From Mesorhizobium sp. (GTDB lineage: Bacteria > Pseudomonadota > Alphaproteobacteria > Rhizobiales > Rhizobiaceae): 42,582 bases of DNA. Below the pieces are notes generated by a model. The model was not told where the DNA came from. It made no database searches and worked only from the letters and a program-made list of their open reading frames with translations. The stretch lies in the NCBI GenBank assembly GCA_004020315.1, contig SAQG01000045.1, forward strand, positions 1-42,582, written 5' to 3'. The position numbers and the translations under genes are program-made. Position 1 is the first letter of the stretch. Each line of letters opens with the position of its first letter. Shown here piece after piece: positions 14,223-22,548 of the stretch.

Positions 14223-15434
14223 CTAGCCTTGTTTGCGTTCACTTCCCACTCGATACGCTCTGACGCTGGCAACTTTTTGCGGGATTTGGAAGGCGTGCTC
14301 CCCGGTTGTGCGTGCCAGCTTTTCGATGCTGTTGAGGTCATCTTCGCTCAGGCTCTCATGCTCGTAGCGCAGTATGCCGTTCAGCAATCCCAATACGTCG
14401 CTATACCCGTAACGCTGCTCTTTTGCGAGTACCCGGTTCGCATACGATCGTCGGAAGATTTTGTCCGCGAACGTTGGCTTGTATTCGTATCGCGCAAAGA
14501 CCGTTTCAAGCGCGTCCTTCAGCCGATCCATGCGCCACAGCGCGTACACTGTGATGTATGTGACGCCGTAGTATTCGCGGTCGCGATCTATGCGGTCCAA
14601 TAGATATTCCTGAACAACGGATGCTCCATCAGCCGGCAAATGAGCCTCGTAGTCGACGAGCTTGTCACCGATCTCCGATACGATCTTTGTATCTCTGCCG
14701 ACCGTGATGTCTTGGCGCTCAGCTGCTCGGATCGACGTCCAACCGTCTTGGTAGATATTCGTCGTGATCTTCTTCTGCCCCTCTACCGCGAGAATTGTAC
14801 CAAGACCTCCCTTCTCCCGACCATTTCTTGAATACCGAACAAGCTCATCCTGAAGAAGCGAGACGACGGCGCGTTGGCGATCGTCGGTTAGGTTAACGAC
14901 TGCTTCGCCTGGCAGCTTCGTCGTTTTGGCCGTTCGTTGCCTCTCCTCCTTTACTTCAATGTGCCTTTTATGCGTTTGGTGGCCCGTATGATCGGTGAAG
15001 GTGAAATCAAACCACTTCGAGCCCCGCCATTGGAACTTACGCGTCGGCACCATGAAGTCCGTATGCAACCGCAATGTCTGGCGAGGCGGGATGCCAAAGT
15101 TTCCCCATCCTTCTGGACCTTCGACCATGAAAATCGCTTCACGAACCTTAGGCCGGTTTATGTCCACCGAGACCAAGATTAGCGGCGCGTCCGAGTTGTT
15201 CGTAACAAGCCATTCGTTCATCAGCTGGAGCAAATACGTCCCGTCATTCTGTTTAGCGAGATGCCAAGGCCGGCTATTGCGCGGGTTCTCTGTGATCGTT
15301 GGTCGCGACGAGCGCTTCTTGAGAACATCCGGGATAAACGGCGAGGCAATTCTTTCAACGAACCTCACCAACTCGATGATGGCCGCGCCGAGTCCCGGCC
15401 AACCACTGCCTCCTGCTCCTCCGCTTTCCGACAT
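14223..15434 (-). CDS. Unknown 403-residue protein next to TIR gene
   Basis: The N-terminus is Gly-rich with a weakly hydrophobic stretch (GLGAAIIELVRFVERI). A beta-rich region follows (residues about 55-160), with the pattern NEWLVTNNSDAPLILVSVDI ... IPPRQTLRLHTDF ... FTFTDHTGHQTHKRHIEV, like an immunoglobulin-fold domain. The C-terminal half is helical with no motif I recognise. The start at 15434 (ATG) is preferred to a TTG at 15452. It follows the Gly-rich exported protein on the same strand after 66 nt, divergent from the TIR gene. The context suggests, but does not prove, a link with TIR signalling or defence. Confidence 0.6.
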   Translation of the reverse strand: MSESGGAGGSGWPGLGAAIIELVRFVERIASPFIPDVLKKRSSRPTITENPRNSRPWHLAKQNDGTYLLQLMNEWLVTNNSDAPLILVSVDINRPKVREAIFMVEGPEGWGNFGIPPRQTLRLHTDFMVPTRKFQWRGSKWFDFTFTDHTGHQTHKRHIEVKEERQRTAKTTKLPGEAVVNLTDDRQRAVVSLLQDELVRYSRNGREKGGLGTILAVEGQKKITTNIYQDGWTSIRAAERQDITVGRDTKIVSEIGDKLVDYEAHLPADGASVVQEYLLDRIDRDREYYGVTYITVYALWRMDRLKDALETVFARYEYKPTFADKIFRRSYANRVLAKEQRYGYSDVLGLLNGILRYEHESLSEDDLNSIEKLARTTGEHAFQIPQKVASVRAYRVGSERKQG

Positions 15435-15500
15435 GCCGTGTGCCCACCCCAATCCCTACCACCACGACAATATACGAGACGGCGACAATTGTGCCATGAG

Positions 15501-15830
15501 CTACTGCTTCGGTGCTGACTTTGCAGTCTCATCGATGTTCACGGTTCCATCCGGATTGTTGACGACCGGGGGAGCCTCCGGCAGAGGGGAGCTTTCTGGG
15601 GGCACCTTCAAGGTACCCCCGAGGCCGCCACCCCCACCACCATGTCCACCGTCTCCCGCACCTGAACCTATCGATGCACCGAAACTTCCTCCTCCTCCGC
15701 TACTGCCAGTGTTCTCGGGCGCGTCTGGCACCGGAGCTGCCTGAGTTGGCTTGGGTTCGTCCTCGGCATTCACCGCGAAAGCTGGCCCTATCATTACGAA
15801 GCAAAAAACTGACGCCAAAAAATGTTTCAT
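15501..15830 (-). CDS. Small exported Gly-rich protein
   Basis: A 109-residue protein with a clear signal peptide (MKHFLASVFCFVMIGPAFA, cleavage likely before VNA). A proline-rich segment is followed by a glycine-rich low-complexity tract (GGGGSFGASIGSGAGDGGHG) and an acidic tail. The start at 15830 has GAGGAGG 6 nt upstream, an unusually strong site. A longer frame from 15947 overlaps the TIR gene and is rejected. The function is unknown. It lies between the unknown 403-residue gene and the divergent TIR gene, sharing a 104-bp promoter region with the latter. Confidence 0.65.
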   Translation of the reverse strand: MKHFLASVFCFVMIGPAFAVNAEDEPKPTQAAPVPDAPENTGSSGGGGSFGASIGSGAGDGGHGGGGGGLGGTLKVPPESSPLPEAPPVVNNPDGTVNIDETAKSAPKQ

Positions 15831-15934
15831 TTTTTCCTCCTCTGAATTTGTTGATGCAAGGAGTGTGAAGGGACTTCCTAATATCAGAGAACGCATTTTT
15901 GTGCGAAGGTTCCGAGTCGGGGGATCAAACTCAG

Positions 15935-16933
15935 ATGACGCACGCATTTATCTCGTACGTTCGTGAAGACGCAAAGGTCGTGGGTTATATCTGCGAGATA
16001 TTGCGGAAGAACAATGTCAAATATTGGCAAGACATAGACGACATCGACCCGGGCAAGCGCTGGAAAGGCACGATCCGTCAGGCGATTGAGAAGGGCGCGT
16101 TTTACGTCGCTTGTTTCAGTACGGCGTGGCAGGCGCGGGAAGTCACATACGCGAACGAGGAACTTACGATCGCCATCGACCAGCTGCGGTTGCGTCCAAC
16201 AGACCGCGCATGGTTCATCCCCATCAAGCTCGACCAATGCGAAATCCCCGACCGCGACATCGGCGGCGGAGAAACGCTTCGGAGCATTCAGGCGATCGAC
16301 CTTCCCAAAGAAGGATGGCGCAGGGGGTTGGAAAAGCTGTTGCGCGCGCTCGGCGTCGAAAATCCCGATCTGGAGCTCGGCGAGCCGTTGGGTTCCGGAT
16401 TACCGCCAAATGGAAAACTTGGATACGGGCGCATGGTTGTTGAGCGGACAATTCCGCCGCTCCCACGCATAGTCGGACAAATCTTTTCGATCACAAACGG
16501 CTGGGTCGCACGCACTGAGGAAAACCACATTCTCGCATATATGGAGACGCAGGCACCTACGGCGCAGCTCCAGGCGGTCAACGAGCAACTGGGGCTTCAC
16601 GTCTTCTATGCGATTTCCGCGGATGGGTTCATCTCGACTGATCCTGCAAATCCAAACGAGTTCTTTTTCAAAACTCATCACGAGTTTCCGAAAGGAACCC
16701 GCATGTGGGACATAGTCGGAGAGCAGTGGATGGACCTTCAGTTCGATATGACGAGCGATCTTGAGTTTGTCGCTCACGGCATCTTGGGGCCGAAGGGCTT
16801 TGCCGGGATATTCCAGTCTGAATCGGTCTTCACCATGCCAATGGGCAAGCTACCCGTGAAGATGTTCGGCACGTTCGACATCTCCGTCGACCCGACACAC
16901 AATCCTGATCCTAAGGTTGGCAATCGATCGTAG
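15935..16933 (+). CDS. TIR-domain protein (TIR_2-like)
   Basis: 332 residues. Residues 1-140 form a bacterial TIR domain: box 1 is AFISYVREDAK, followed by YWQDIDDIDPGKRW (BB-loop region), the block FYVACFSTAWQAREVTYANE with candidate catalytic glutamates, and FIPIKLDQCEIPD. Bacterial TIR domains commonly cleave NAD+ or make cyclic ADP-ribose signals, often in antiphage defence. Residues 150-332 are a separate region without a recognised family (GQIFSITNGWVARTEEN ... KMFGTFDISVD). The start is ATG 15935 with GGGGGA upstream. A TTG at 15899 is less likely. The defence role is inferred. Confidence 0.8.
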   Translation: MTHAFISYVREDAKVVGYICEILRKNNVKYWQDIDDIDPGKRWKGTIRQAIEKGAFYVACFSTAWQAREVTYANEELTIAIDQLRLRPTDRAWFIPIKLDQCEIPDRDIGGGETLRSIQAIDLPKEGWRRGLEKLLRALGVENPDLELGEPLGSGLPPNGKLGYGRMVVERTIPPLPRIVGQIFSITNGWVARTEENHILAYMETQAPTAQLQAVNEQLGLHVFYAISADGFISTDPANPNEFFFKTHHEFPKGTRMWDIVGEQWMDLQFDMTSDLEFVAHGILGPKGFAGIFQSESVFTMPMGKLPVKMFGTFDISVDPTHNPDPKVGNRS

Positions 16934-16993
16934 GGTTGCCGTAGCGGCAGTTCTCGGGGGAGGAATGTCATGACCTAGCCGATAACCGCCCTG

Positions 16994-17030
16994 GGGTCGC
17001 ACGGTTCCACGCGGTGCGACCCTTCTTTTT
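16994..17030 (+). terminator. Terminator between the TIR gene and integrase
   Basis: GGGTCGCAC / GTGCGACCC stem (16994-17002, 17014-17022) followed by TTCTTTTT. It terminates the TIR transcript and lies just before the stop of the convergent integrase gene. Confidence 0.85.
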
Positions 17031-17031
17031 G

Positions 17032-18678
17032 TCAACCTTCCACCTCGCCGTCGAGATCGTCCAAAGTGCCGGCAATTTGTTCTTCCTCTTCCTCGAACTC
17101 GGACACGACCCGGCGCTTGTCGAAAGGGTCCGCCTTTGCCAGCAGTTCGGCCATCACCACGATCTGTTCCGTCCCGTATCCGCGTCCGGTCTGGTGGCGC
17201 GGATTGCTGTGGCCCATGATCATCTCGGCAACCTCGCGATCGTAGCCGGGCACCAGACGAAGCGCGTCTTTAAAGCCATGGCGTAGCGAGTAGGGGACCA
17301 GACGCGGGTCTTTGGACACCTTGCCGTCAATGAGGGCCGATAGTCGGCGCTGCATGGCGGAGTACAGCCTGCCACGGCCATCCCGCTTCAAGGTCGAGAA
17401 CAGATAGGTTTGATTGCCCGCTGCTTTGACGAAGTCCTCAAAGCCGAGACGTAGCAATTCGGGATGCACCGGCACCCGGCGTATCGAAGACTCATTCTTG
17501 GAGTGGTTCTCGCCGAGATCGTGAATGTCTAGGCACAGGTGCCCGGCTGACTTGACAAGATCGTCAGACGATAGCTGCGCCAATTCCTCCGGGCGCGCTC
17601 CGCTCCAGGTTAACAAGCGAAGGAACCAGATGTTCTCTTCGGCGTCGCGCCATTTGTGGTTTTCTGCCCCTGCGAAAAGCTTCTTCATTTCGTTAGGGTG
17701 GAACGTGCGCCGCTTCTGCTTCTTCGCCTCGGCATGCTTGCCCTTGGCACCACGGAAACGGATTCCAGCGGCAACATCAGCAGTGACAAACAGGTCTTCC
17801 AAGGCAAATGCGAAGATCGTTTTCAGGCACCGGAAATGCTTGCTCGACGTGGACGCCATCAACGGTTTCAGGCCCTCGGCTTCAGCCTTTTGAATTATCT
17901 GCTGCATTGTCATGCCGTCGAACTTGCCGCCCGACGCTGGAGGCATCTTCATCAAGGCATTGCGGAATTCGAGGACGTGGACAGCCGTGATGTCTTTCAC
18001 CGGGAGCGCGCCGTGCAGTTCCTCGAAGAGCTTCACCGGATATTCGTATTGCTCCGTAGCGCTCGCCTTGCTGGCAGTCTTCCACTCCTCCAACACACCG
18101 CCGAGTGTGATCTCGTCCCGATCCCGGGGATTGGCTTCGATGACATCGGCGGCAGCGTGAAGGCGACTCTTGCGAAGATCGTCCGGCGTCTTTCCCAGCG
18201 CCCTAAAATGCGCAGCATCCCGCGCCAGTTGACGATTGATTTGGTGCCGCTCGGCGTCCAATGCGGCGGTATGGGAAGCCGCCCAATCAGGATCGGGAAC
18301 TTCGTCGGATGGGCCGTCCGATGCCACAAACTCGCGCATGGACTCGGCTTCCTGCCGCAGCCATGCCGCATCGATTGCGCGACGGTTGAACCATTGCAAC
18401 AGATCGCCGATGCCGCCCGCTAGATCAATGGCGTCGGTGCCGAGTGGATGGGAGGGTAGGGGAGTCTTACTCCGTGCGGCGGCGATGATCTGGTCATGTT
18501 CGCTGGCAAGCCGTCGAGCCTCGGCATTGGCGGCGTCGAGCGAAAGCCCACGGAGGGATTTCTTCCACTTCGCCTTGTTGACGATGTGGCGGACATCGGC
18601 CGGCACGTCGCGGTCATATTCAGGGACCTTCGATCCCTTGCGGTATTTGATATAGGTCCTGGCGGTCTGGCGTCCCAT
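17032..18678 (-). CDS. Tyrosine recombinase (integrase) of the element
   Basis: 548 residues. The C-terminal catalytic domain has the recombinase residues: R362 (SGARPEEL), R466-H467 (YSLRHGFKD, where the usual leading His of HxxR is Tyr), H490 (MGHSNPRH) and the nucleophile Y501 (GRGYG). K394 is a candidate for the catalytic lysine. The N-terminal 180 residues are long and include a basic arm-binding-like segment; a core-binding SAM-like region covers about 190-310. The gene lies next to attR and reads into the element. It is the probable enzyme for insertion at glnA. Its first codons lie about 20 bp from the TTCCTAACCA arm repeats. Confidence 0.9.
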   Translation of the reverse strand: MGRQTARTYIKYRKGSKVPEYDRDVPADVRHIVNKAKWKKSLRGLSLDAANAEARRLASEHDQIIAAARSKTPLPSHPLGTDAIDLAGGIGDLLQWFNRRAIDAAWLRQEAESMREFVASDGPSDEVPDPDWAASHTAALDAERHQINRQLARDAAHFRALGKTPDDLRKSRLHAAADVIEANPRDRDEITLGGVLEEWKTASKASATEQYEYPVKLFEELHGALPVKDITAVHVLEFRNALMKMPPASGGKFDGMTMQQIIQKAEAEGLKPLMASTSSKHFRCLKTIFAFALEDLFVTADVAAGIRFRGAKGKHAEAKKQKRRTFHPNEMKKLFAGAENHKWRDAEENIWFLRLLTWSGARPEELAQLSSDDLVKSAGHLCLDIHDLGENHSKNESSIRRVPVHPELLRLGFEDFVKAAGNQTYLFSTLKRDGRGRLYSAMQRRLSALIDGKVSKDPRLVPYSLRHGFKDALRLVPGYDREVAEMIMGHSNPRHQTGRGYGTEQIVVMAELLAKADPFDKRRVVSEFEEEEEQIAGTLDDLDGEVEG

Positions 18679-18699
18679 GCGGGCCTCGAAATCCGGGGT

Positions 18700-18724
18700 T
18701 TCCTAACCAGAATTCCTAACCAGA
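18700..18724 (+). repeat. Right-end arm-type repeats (integrase)
   Basis: TTCCTAACCAGA at 18700-18711 and again at 18713-18724, in direct orientation with a 13-bp period, between the integrase start and attR. They match the TTCCTAACCA/TTCTAACCA pair at the left end (1883-1917). They are probable arm-type integrase sites and, being in the int promoter region, could also let the integrase repress itself. Confidence 0.6.
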
Positions 18725-18793
18725 TTTCCCACCGCTTTGCAACCAGGGCCCTTGGAAACACTGGGGTTACCAGCATTTCCAAGGGGTCCAGGG

Positions 18794-20203
18794 TCAAACT
18801 GAGTAATACATATCGTATTCGACCGGATGCGGGGTCATTTCGAAGCGCATCACTTCGGCCATCTTGAGCTCGATGTAGCTGTCGATCTGGTCGTCGTCGA
18901 AGACGCCGCCGGCCTTCAGGAAGCCGCGATCCTTGTCGAGGTTCTGCAGAGCTTCGCGCAGTGAGCCGCACACGGTCGGGATCTTCTTCAGTTCCTTCGG
19001 CGGCAGGTCGTAGAGGTCCTTGTCCATCGGCTGGCCAGGATGGATCTTGTTCTTGATGCCGTCGAGGCCGGCCATCAGCATGGCGGCAAAAGCGAGGTAG
19101 GGGTTCGCGCCCGGATCGGGAAAGCGAACCTCGACGCGCTTGGACTTCGGCGACGAGCCGAATGGAATGCGACAGGATGCAGAGCGGTTGCGTGCAGAAT
19201 AGGCGAGCAGCACCGGCGCTTCATAGCCGGGCACCAGACGCTTGTAGGAGTTGGTCAGCGGGTTGGTGAAGGCGTTGATGGCCTTGGCGTGCTTGATGAT
19301 GCCGCCGATGTAGAACAGGCAGCTCTCCGAGAGGCCAGCATATTCATTGCCGGCGAAGGTCGGCTTGCCTTCCTTCCAGATCGACTGATGGACATGCATG
19401 CCCGAACCGTTGTCGCCGAAGACCGGCTTCGGCATGAAGGTGGCCGTCTTGCCATAGGCATTGGCGACCTGGTGCACGACATATTTGTAGATCAGCATCT
19501 TGTCGGCGTTGCGGACCAGCGTGTCGAACTTGATGCCGAGTTCGTGCTGGGCAGCGGCCACTTCGTGGTGATGCTTTTCGACGCGCACGCCCATTTCGGC
19601 GAGCACGGTCAGCATTTCCGAGCGCATGTCCTGCGCCGAGTCGATCGGCGGCACCGGGAAATAGCCGCCCTTGATCCGCGGACGGTGGCCGAGATTGCCC
19701 GTTTCGTAGTCGGTGTCGTCGTTGGAGGGCAATTCGGTGGAGTCGAGCTTGAAGCCGGTGTTGTATGGATCGGCCTTGTACTTGACGTCGTCGAACACGA
19801 AGAACTCGGCTTCCGGGCCGACGAAGATCTGATCGCCGATGCCTTCCGCCTTCATATAGGCTTCGGCCTTCTTGGCGGTGCCGCGCGGGTCGCGGTTGTA
19901 GGATTCTCCCGAGATCGGATCGAGGATATCGCACAGGATGACCATGGTCGACTGCGCGAAGAACGGGTCCATATGCACCGTCTCGGTATCGGGCATCAGC
20001 ACCATGTCGGACTCGTTGATCGCCTTCCAGCCGGCGATGGAGGATCCATCGAACATGACGCCGTCGGCAAACATGTCTTCCTCGACCTCAACGACATCCA
20101 TCGTCACGTGCTGCAGCTTGCCCTTCGGATCTGTGAAGCGCAGGTCAACGAATTTCACGTCGTTGTCCTTGATCTGCTTCATGATGTCTTTGGCTGTCGT
20201 CAT
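18794..20203 (-). CDS. glnA: Glutamine synthetase type I (GSI)
   Basis: 469 residues, a normal length for dodecameric GSI, which makes glutamine from glutamate and ammonium. Visible features are FDGSSIAGWKAI near residue 50, NGSGMHVHQS near 265, and the adenylylation-site context MDKDLYDLPPKE near residue 397, so it is the type switched by GlnE. It lies 54 bp after glnB on the same strand, forming the usual rhizobial glnBA unit. The last codons come from the integrated element but still encode the native peptide ...DMYYSV. Termination now depends on element sequence, since the original downstream region was moved 17 kb away. Confidence 0.97.
   Translation of the reverse strand: MTTAKDIMKQIKDNDVKFVDLRFTDPKGKLQHVTMDVVEVEEDMFADGVMFDGSSIAGWKAINESDMVLMPDTETVHMDPFFAQSTMVILCDILDPISGESYNRDPRGTAKKAEAYMKAEGIGDQIFVGPEAEFFVFDDVKYKADPYNTGFKLDSTELPSNDDTDYETGNLGHRPRIKGGYFPVPPIDSAQDMRSEMLTVLAEMGVRVEKHHHEVAAAQHELGIKFDTLVRNADKMLIYKYVVHQVANAYGKTATFMPKPVFGDNGSGMHVHQSIWKEGKPTFAGNEYAGLSESCLFYIGGIIKHAKAINAFTNPLTNSYKRLVPGYEAPVLLAYSARNRSASCRIPFGSSPKSKRVEVRFPDPGANPYLAFAAMLMAGLDGIKNKIHPGQPMDKDLYDLPPKELKKIPTVCGSLREALQNLDKDRGFLKAGGVFDDDQIDSYIELKMAEVMRFEMTPHPVEYDMYYSV
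18804..18815. other. attR core within glnA 3' end
   Basis: TAATACATATCG is identical to 1773-1784. On the minus strand it covers the D-M-Y-Y codons of glnA. The element therefore supplies the last codons (S-V-stop) of glnA, with different synonymous bases from the native end left at 1762-1772, and GlnA stays full length after insertion. Confidence 0.85.
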
Positions 20204-20257
20204 GTCATGTTTCCCTGTCTGATGACGTTTCGAGGAGATGATCTGAAATCAGAATCC

Positions 20258-20596
20258 TCAGACCGCGTCCATCCCTGTTTCGCCGGTGCGGATGCGCACG
20301 ACTTCCTCGATGTTGGAGACGAAGATCTTGCCGTCGCCGATGCGGCCGGTCTGGGCCGCTTTGCGAATGGCTTCGATCGCGCCTTCGACCGCGTCGTCGC
20401 CGAGTACGACCTCGATTTTCACCTTGGGCAGAAAATCCACGACATATTCAGCGCCGCGATAGAGTTCGGTATGGCCCTTCTGTCGGCCAAAACCCTTGGC
20501 CTCCGTAACGGTGATGCCTTGCAGCCCGGCCTCCTGAAGCGCTTCCTTCACTTCGTCTAGCTTGAACGGCTTGATGATCGCTTCGATCTTTTTCAT
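20258..20596 (-). CDS. glnB: Nitrogen regulatory protein PII
   Basis: 112 residues, the standard PII length. It senses 2-oxoglutarate and ATP/ADP and relays nitrogen status to the GlnE and NtrB systems. The uridylylation tyrosine is Y51 in GAEYVVDFLPK; the T-loop and the C-terminal signature KIFVSNIEEVVRIRTGE are present. The start at 20596 fits MKKIEAIIKP, the canonical N-terminus, while a longer in-frame extension to 20716 is rejected. It is upstream of glnA, which argues for the glnB rather than the glnK paralogue. A sigma-54-type promoter lies at 20659-20673. Confidence 0.95.
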   Translation of the reverse strand: MKKIEAIIKPFKLDEVKEALQEAGLQGITVTEAKGFGRQKGHTELYRGAEYVVDFLPKVKIEVVLGDDAVEGAIEAIRKAAQTGRIGDGKIFVSNIEEVVRIRTGETGMDAV

Positions 20597-20658
20597 GTAA
20601 AAAGTGGCCTCCACTGCCAAAAAAGACGGGTTGTGAGCCCCGCTTGCGCCTCCTTCAA

Positions 20659-20673
20659 GCACGAACTGTGCCA
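20659..20673 (-). promoter_or_regulatory. sigma-54-like promoter of glnB-glnA
   Basis: On the minus strand TGGCAC-AGTTC-GTGC keeps the invariant GG and GC at the required 12-bp distance, with one mismatch in the -12 box (GTGC for TTGC). The start point would be near 20647, about 50 nt before the glnB ATG. This mirrors the site before glnII, so both glutamine synthetases of the window are likely under RpoN/NtrC. Confidence 0.65.
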
Positions 20674-20930
20674 ATTTGAGGGGATTCGAAGCGGTATCAC
20701 GCGATTTCGATGCCATGCCGCGTTGGGGGGTAAATTCGCGTCATTCGCTGCGTTGGATGCGTCATGGATACTGGGAACCTACACATTGTCGGTGCTTCCG
20801 TCCGCACAATAATTGGGCAGATAGAGCATTTTGCAGGCAAATGTGCTTCGGCGAAGTCATTGTCCCTAACGATGTGCTTATAGATCGTGCCATTTCATCA
20901 CCGTTTGCTTCGAACCGAAAACTGGACAAT

Positions 20931-20990
20931 GTTTGAACACAAGGACCGGGGTTTGAACACAAGTACCGGGGTTTGACCACAAGGATCGGG
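20931..20990 (+). repeat. Three tandem 20-bp repeats before nnr
   Basis: GTTTGAACACAAGGACCGGG (20931-20950) is followed head-to-tail by two copies with two substitutions each (20951-20970, 20971-20990). The array ends 25 bp before the nnr start. It could be a protein-binding array or a slippage product. The 419-bp glnB-nnr gap contains no other gene I can support. Confidence 0.8.
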
Positions 20991-21015
20991 CTTGAGCCAA
21001 TGCGGATCGGCATCC

Positions 21016-22548
21016 ATGAACAATGAAATTTTGTCTCCGGCCGAAATGGCTGAGGCCGACCGGTTGACGATTTCCGCCGGACCACGCGACGGCATTGGCC
21101 TGATGCGCAATGCAGGTGCTGCGGTCGCTGCGGTGGTGCTCGCCCATTTTCCGGCTGCAAGGCGCGTCCACGTATTGTGCGGGCCCGGCAACAATGGCGG
21201 CGACGGATATGTCGTCGCCCGCATTCTTCAGGACAGCGCCGTCGATGTCTTGATGTGGGCGTCCGGTTCGCCCAAAGCCGGCAGCGACGCGGCGCTCGCC
21301 GCTTCGGAATGCCCGGTCAGGCCTCGGTCTCTGTCGGAGTTCGTTGCCGAGGCAGGTTCGATCCTGGTCGATGCGCTTTATGGGGCAGGGCTGTCCAAGC
21401 CGCTGTCCGGCGATGCCGCCAGAGCGGTCGAGGTTGCGACAGAACTGAACCTGCCTGTCGTTGCGGTCGATCTGCCCTCAGGCGTGTCAGGCGAGAGCGG
21501 CCAGATTCTCGGCCAGGCATTCCGCGCCCGAATCACGGTGACGTTCGCGCGAAAAAAGCCCGGCCATCTGCTGTTGCCTGGGCGCGAGATGTGCGGCGAG
21601 CTGGTGCTTGCCGACATCGGCATCGGCGACGGCATCGTTGCGCAGCTCGAGCCGCGAACCTTCGAGAACACTCCGCCACTTTGGCTAGGGAATTTCCCGG
21701 TTCCTGCCGTCGATGCCCATAAATACAGGCGCGGCCATGTCGGCGTCTTTTCCGGCGGGCCATCGGCGACGGGGGCCGCACGGCTGTCGGCGCTTGCCGC
21801 AGCCCGAAGCGGGGCAGGGGCGGTGACCGTGCTGTCGCCGGCGAACGGGCTGCAGGTGAATGCCGCGCATCTGACTTCGGTCATGCTGCGCAAGGCCGAC
21901 AGCATCGCGGACGTACAGGTATTCATTGGCGAGCGCCGGCCGTCGGCTTTCGCCCTCGGACCCGGATTTGGCGTCGGCGAAAAAACACGCGATTTCGCCC
22001 TCGGCGTGCTGGCCACCGGGCAGCGGCAAGACGGCAGGGTCGACGGCCTGGTGCTCGATGCGGATGGCATCACCTCGTTTCGCGATACGCCGAACGTTCT
22101 GTTCGAAACCACCCGTCGTCCGAACGCACCGGCGCTGGTGCTGACGCCGCATGAGGGCGAATTCGCCAGGCTGTTTCCGGACATCGCCGGAGACAAGAAC
22201 TTGTCCAAGCTGACCAAGGCACGCTCTGCCGCCGAGCGCGCCGGCGCCATCGTCGTCTACAAGGGCGCGGACACGGTGATCGCGGCGCCCGATGGCAGAG
22301 CAGCGATCAACAGCAACGGCGCGCCATGGCTGGCCACCGCCGGTTCGGGCGATGTGCTGTCGGGCATCATCGCCGGTTTCCTGGCGCAAGGCATGCCGGC
22401 TTTCGAAGCTGCCTGCGCAGCGGTCTGGATCCATGCCGAGGCCGGCAGCCGTTTCGGGCCAGGGCTGATCGCCGATGACTTGCCGCTGGCGCTGGTGCCG
22501 GTGCTGCGCGAGGTTATCGAAAATCGCAACGGGATGAGCGCTGAATGA
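21016..22548 (+). CDS. nnr: Bifunctional NAD(P)HX epimerase/dehydratase
   Basis: 510 residues that repair hydrated NADH/NADPH. The N-terminal YjeF-type epimerase domain has GPGNNGGDGYVVARIL near residue 60. The C-terminal ADP/ATP-dependent dehydratase domain has the ribokinase-like motif NGAPWLATAGSGDVLSGIIA near residue 435. The start is ATG 21016; a TTG at 20992 is possible. Its stop overlaps the start of the next gene (ATGA), so the two are co-translated. In many rhizobia nnr sits beside glnB, as here. Confidence 0.93.
   Translation: MNNEILSPAEMAEADRLTISAGPRDGIGLMRNAGAAVAAVVLAHFPAARRVHVLCGPGNNGGDGYVVARILQDSAVDVLMWASGSPKAGSDAALAASECPVRPRSLSEFVAEAGSILVDALYGAGLSKPLSGDAARAVEVATELNLPVVAVDLPSGVSGESGQILGQAFRARITVTFARKKPGHLLLPGREMCGELVLADIGIGDGIVAQLEPRTFENTPPLWLGNFPVPAVDAHKYRRGHVGVFSGGPSATGAARLSALAAARSGAGAVTVLSPANGLQVNAAHLTSVMLRKADSIADVQVFIGERRPSAFALGPGFGVGEKTRDFALGVLATGQRQDGRVDGLVLDADGITSFRDTPNVLFETTRRPNAPALVLTPHEGEFARLFPDIAGDKNLSKLTKARSAAERAGAIVVYKGADTVIAAPDGRAAINSNGAPWLATAGSGDVLSGIIAGFLAQGMPAFEAACAAVWIHAEAGSRFGPGLIADDLPLALVPVLREVIENRNGMSAE

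Larger units (their letters stand above)
1773..18815. mobile_element. 17-kb integrative element in glnA 3' end
   Basis: It is bounded by the 12-bp direct repeat TAATACATATCG (1773-1784 and 18804-18815). A tyrosine integrase gene sits just inside the right end, and TTCCTAACCA-type repeats lie about 80-130 bp inside both ends. One repeat plus the interior spans 17,031 bp. Cargo: AEP-like primase/DUF927 helicase, iteron array, DNA ligase, serine recombinase, ribbon-helix-helix operon, TIR protein and several unknowns. No relaxase, type IV secretion, capsid or terminase gene was recognised. It is best described as an integrative element or satellite-like island with its own replication genes. The boundaries are well supported; the class is inferred. 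Confidence 0.85.

Noticed and set aside
14209..17022. GGGGTCGCAC shared by 14214-14223 and the terminator at 16993-17002
   Set aside because: A 10-bp match, one copy of which is half of an ordinary terminator; too short to claim a rearrangement.
1773..18815. Conjugation, relaxase or phage structural genes inside the element
   Set aside because: I looked for relaxase HUH motifs, VirB/VirD4-like ATPases, terminase and capsid sequences and recognised none.
19040..20560. Long open frame (506 codons) on the plus strand opposite glnA/glnB
   Set aside because: It is the antisense shadow of high-GC glnA and glnB; it shows no known motifs and spans two real genes.
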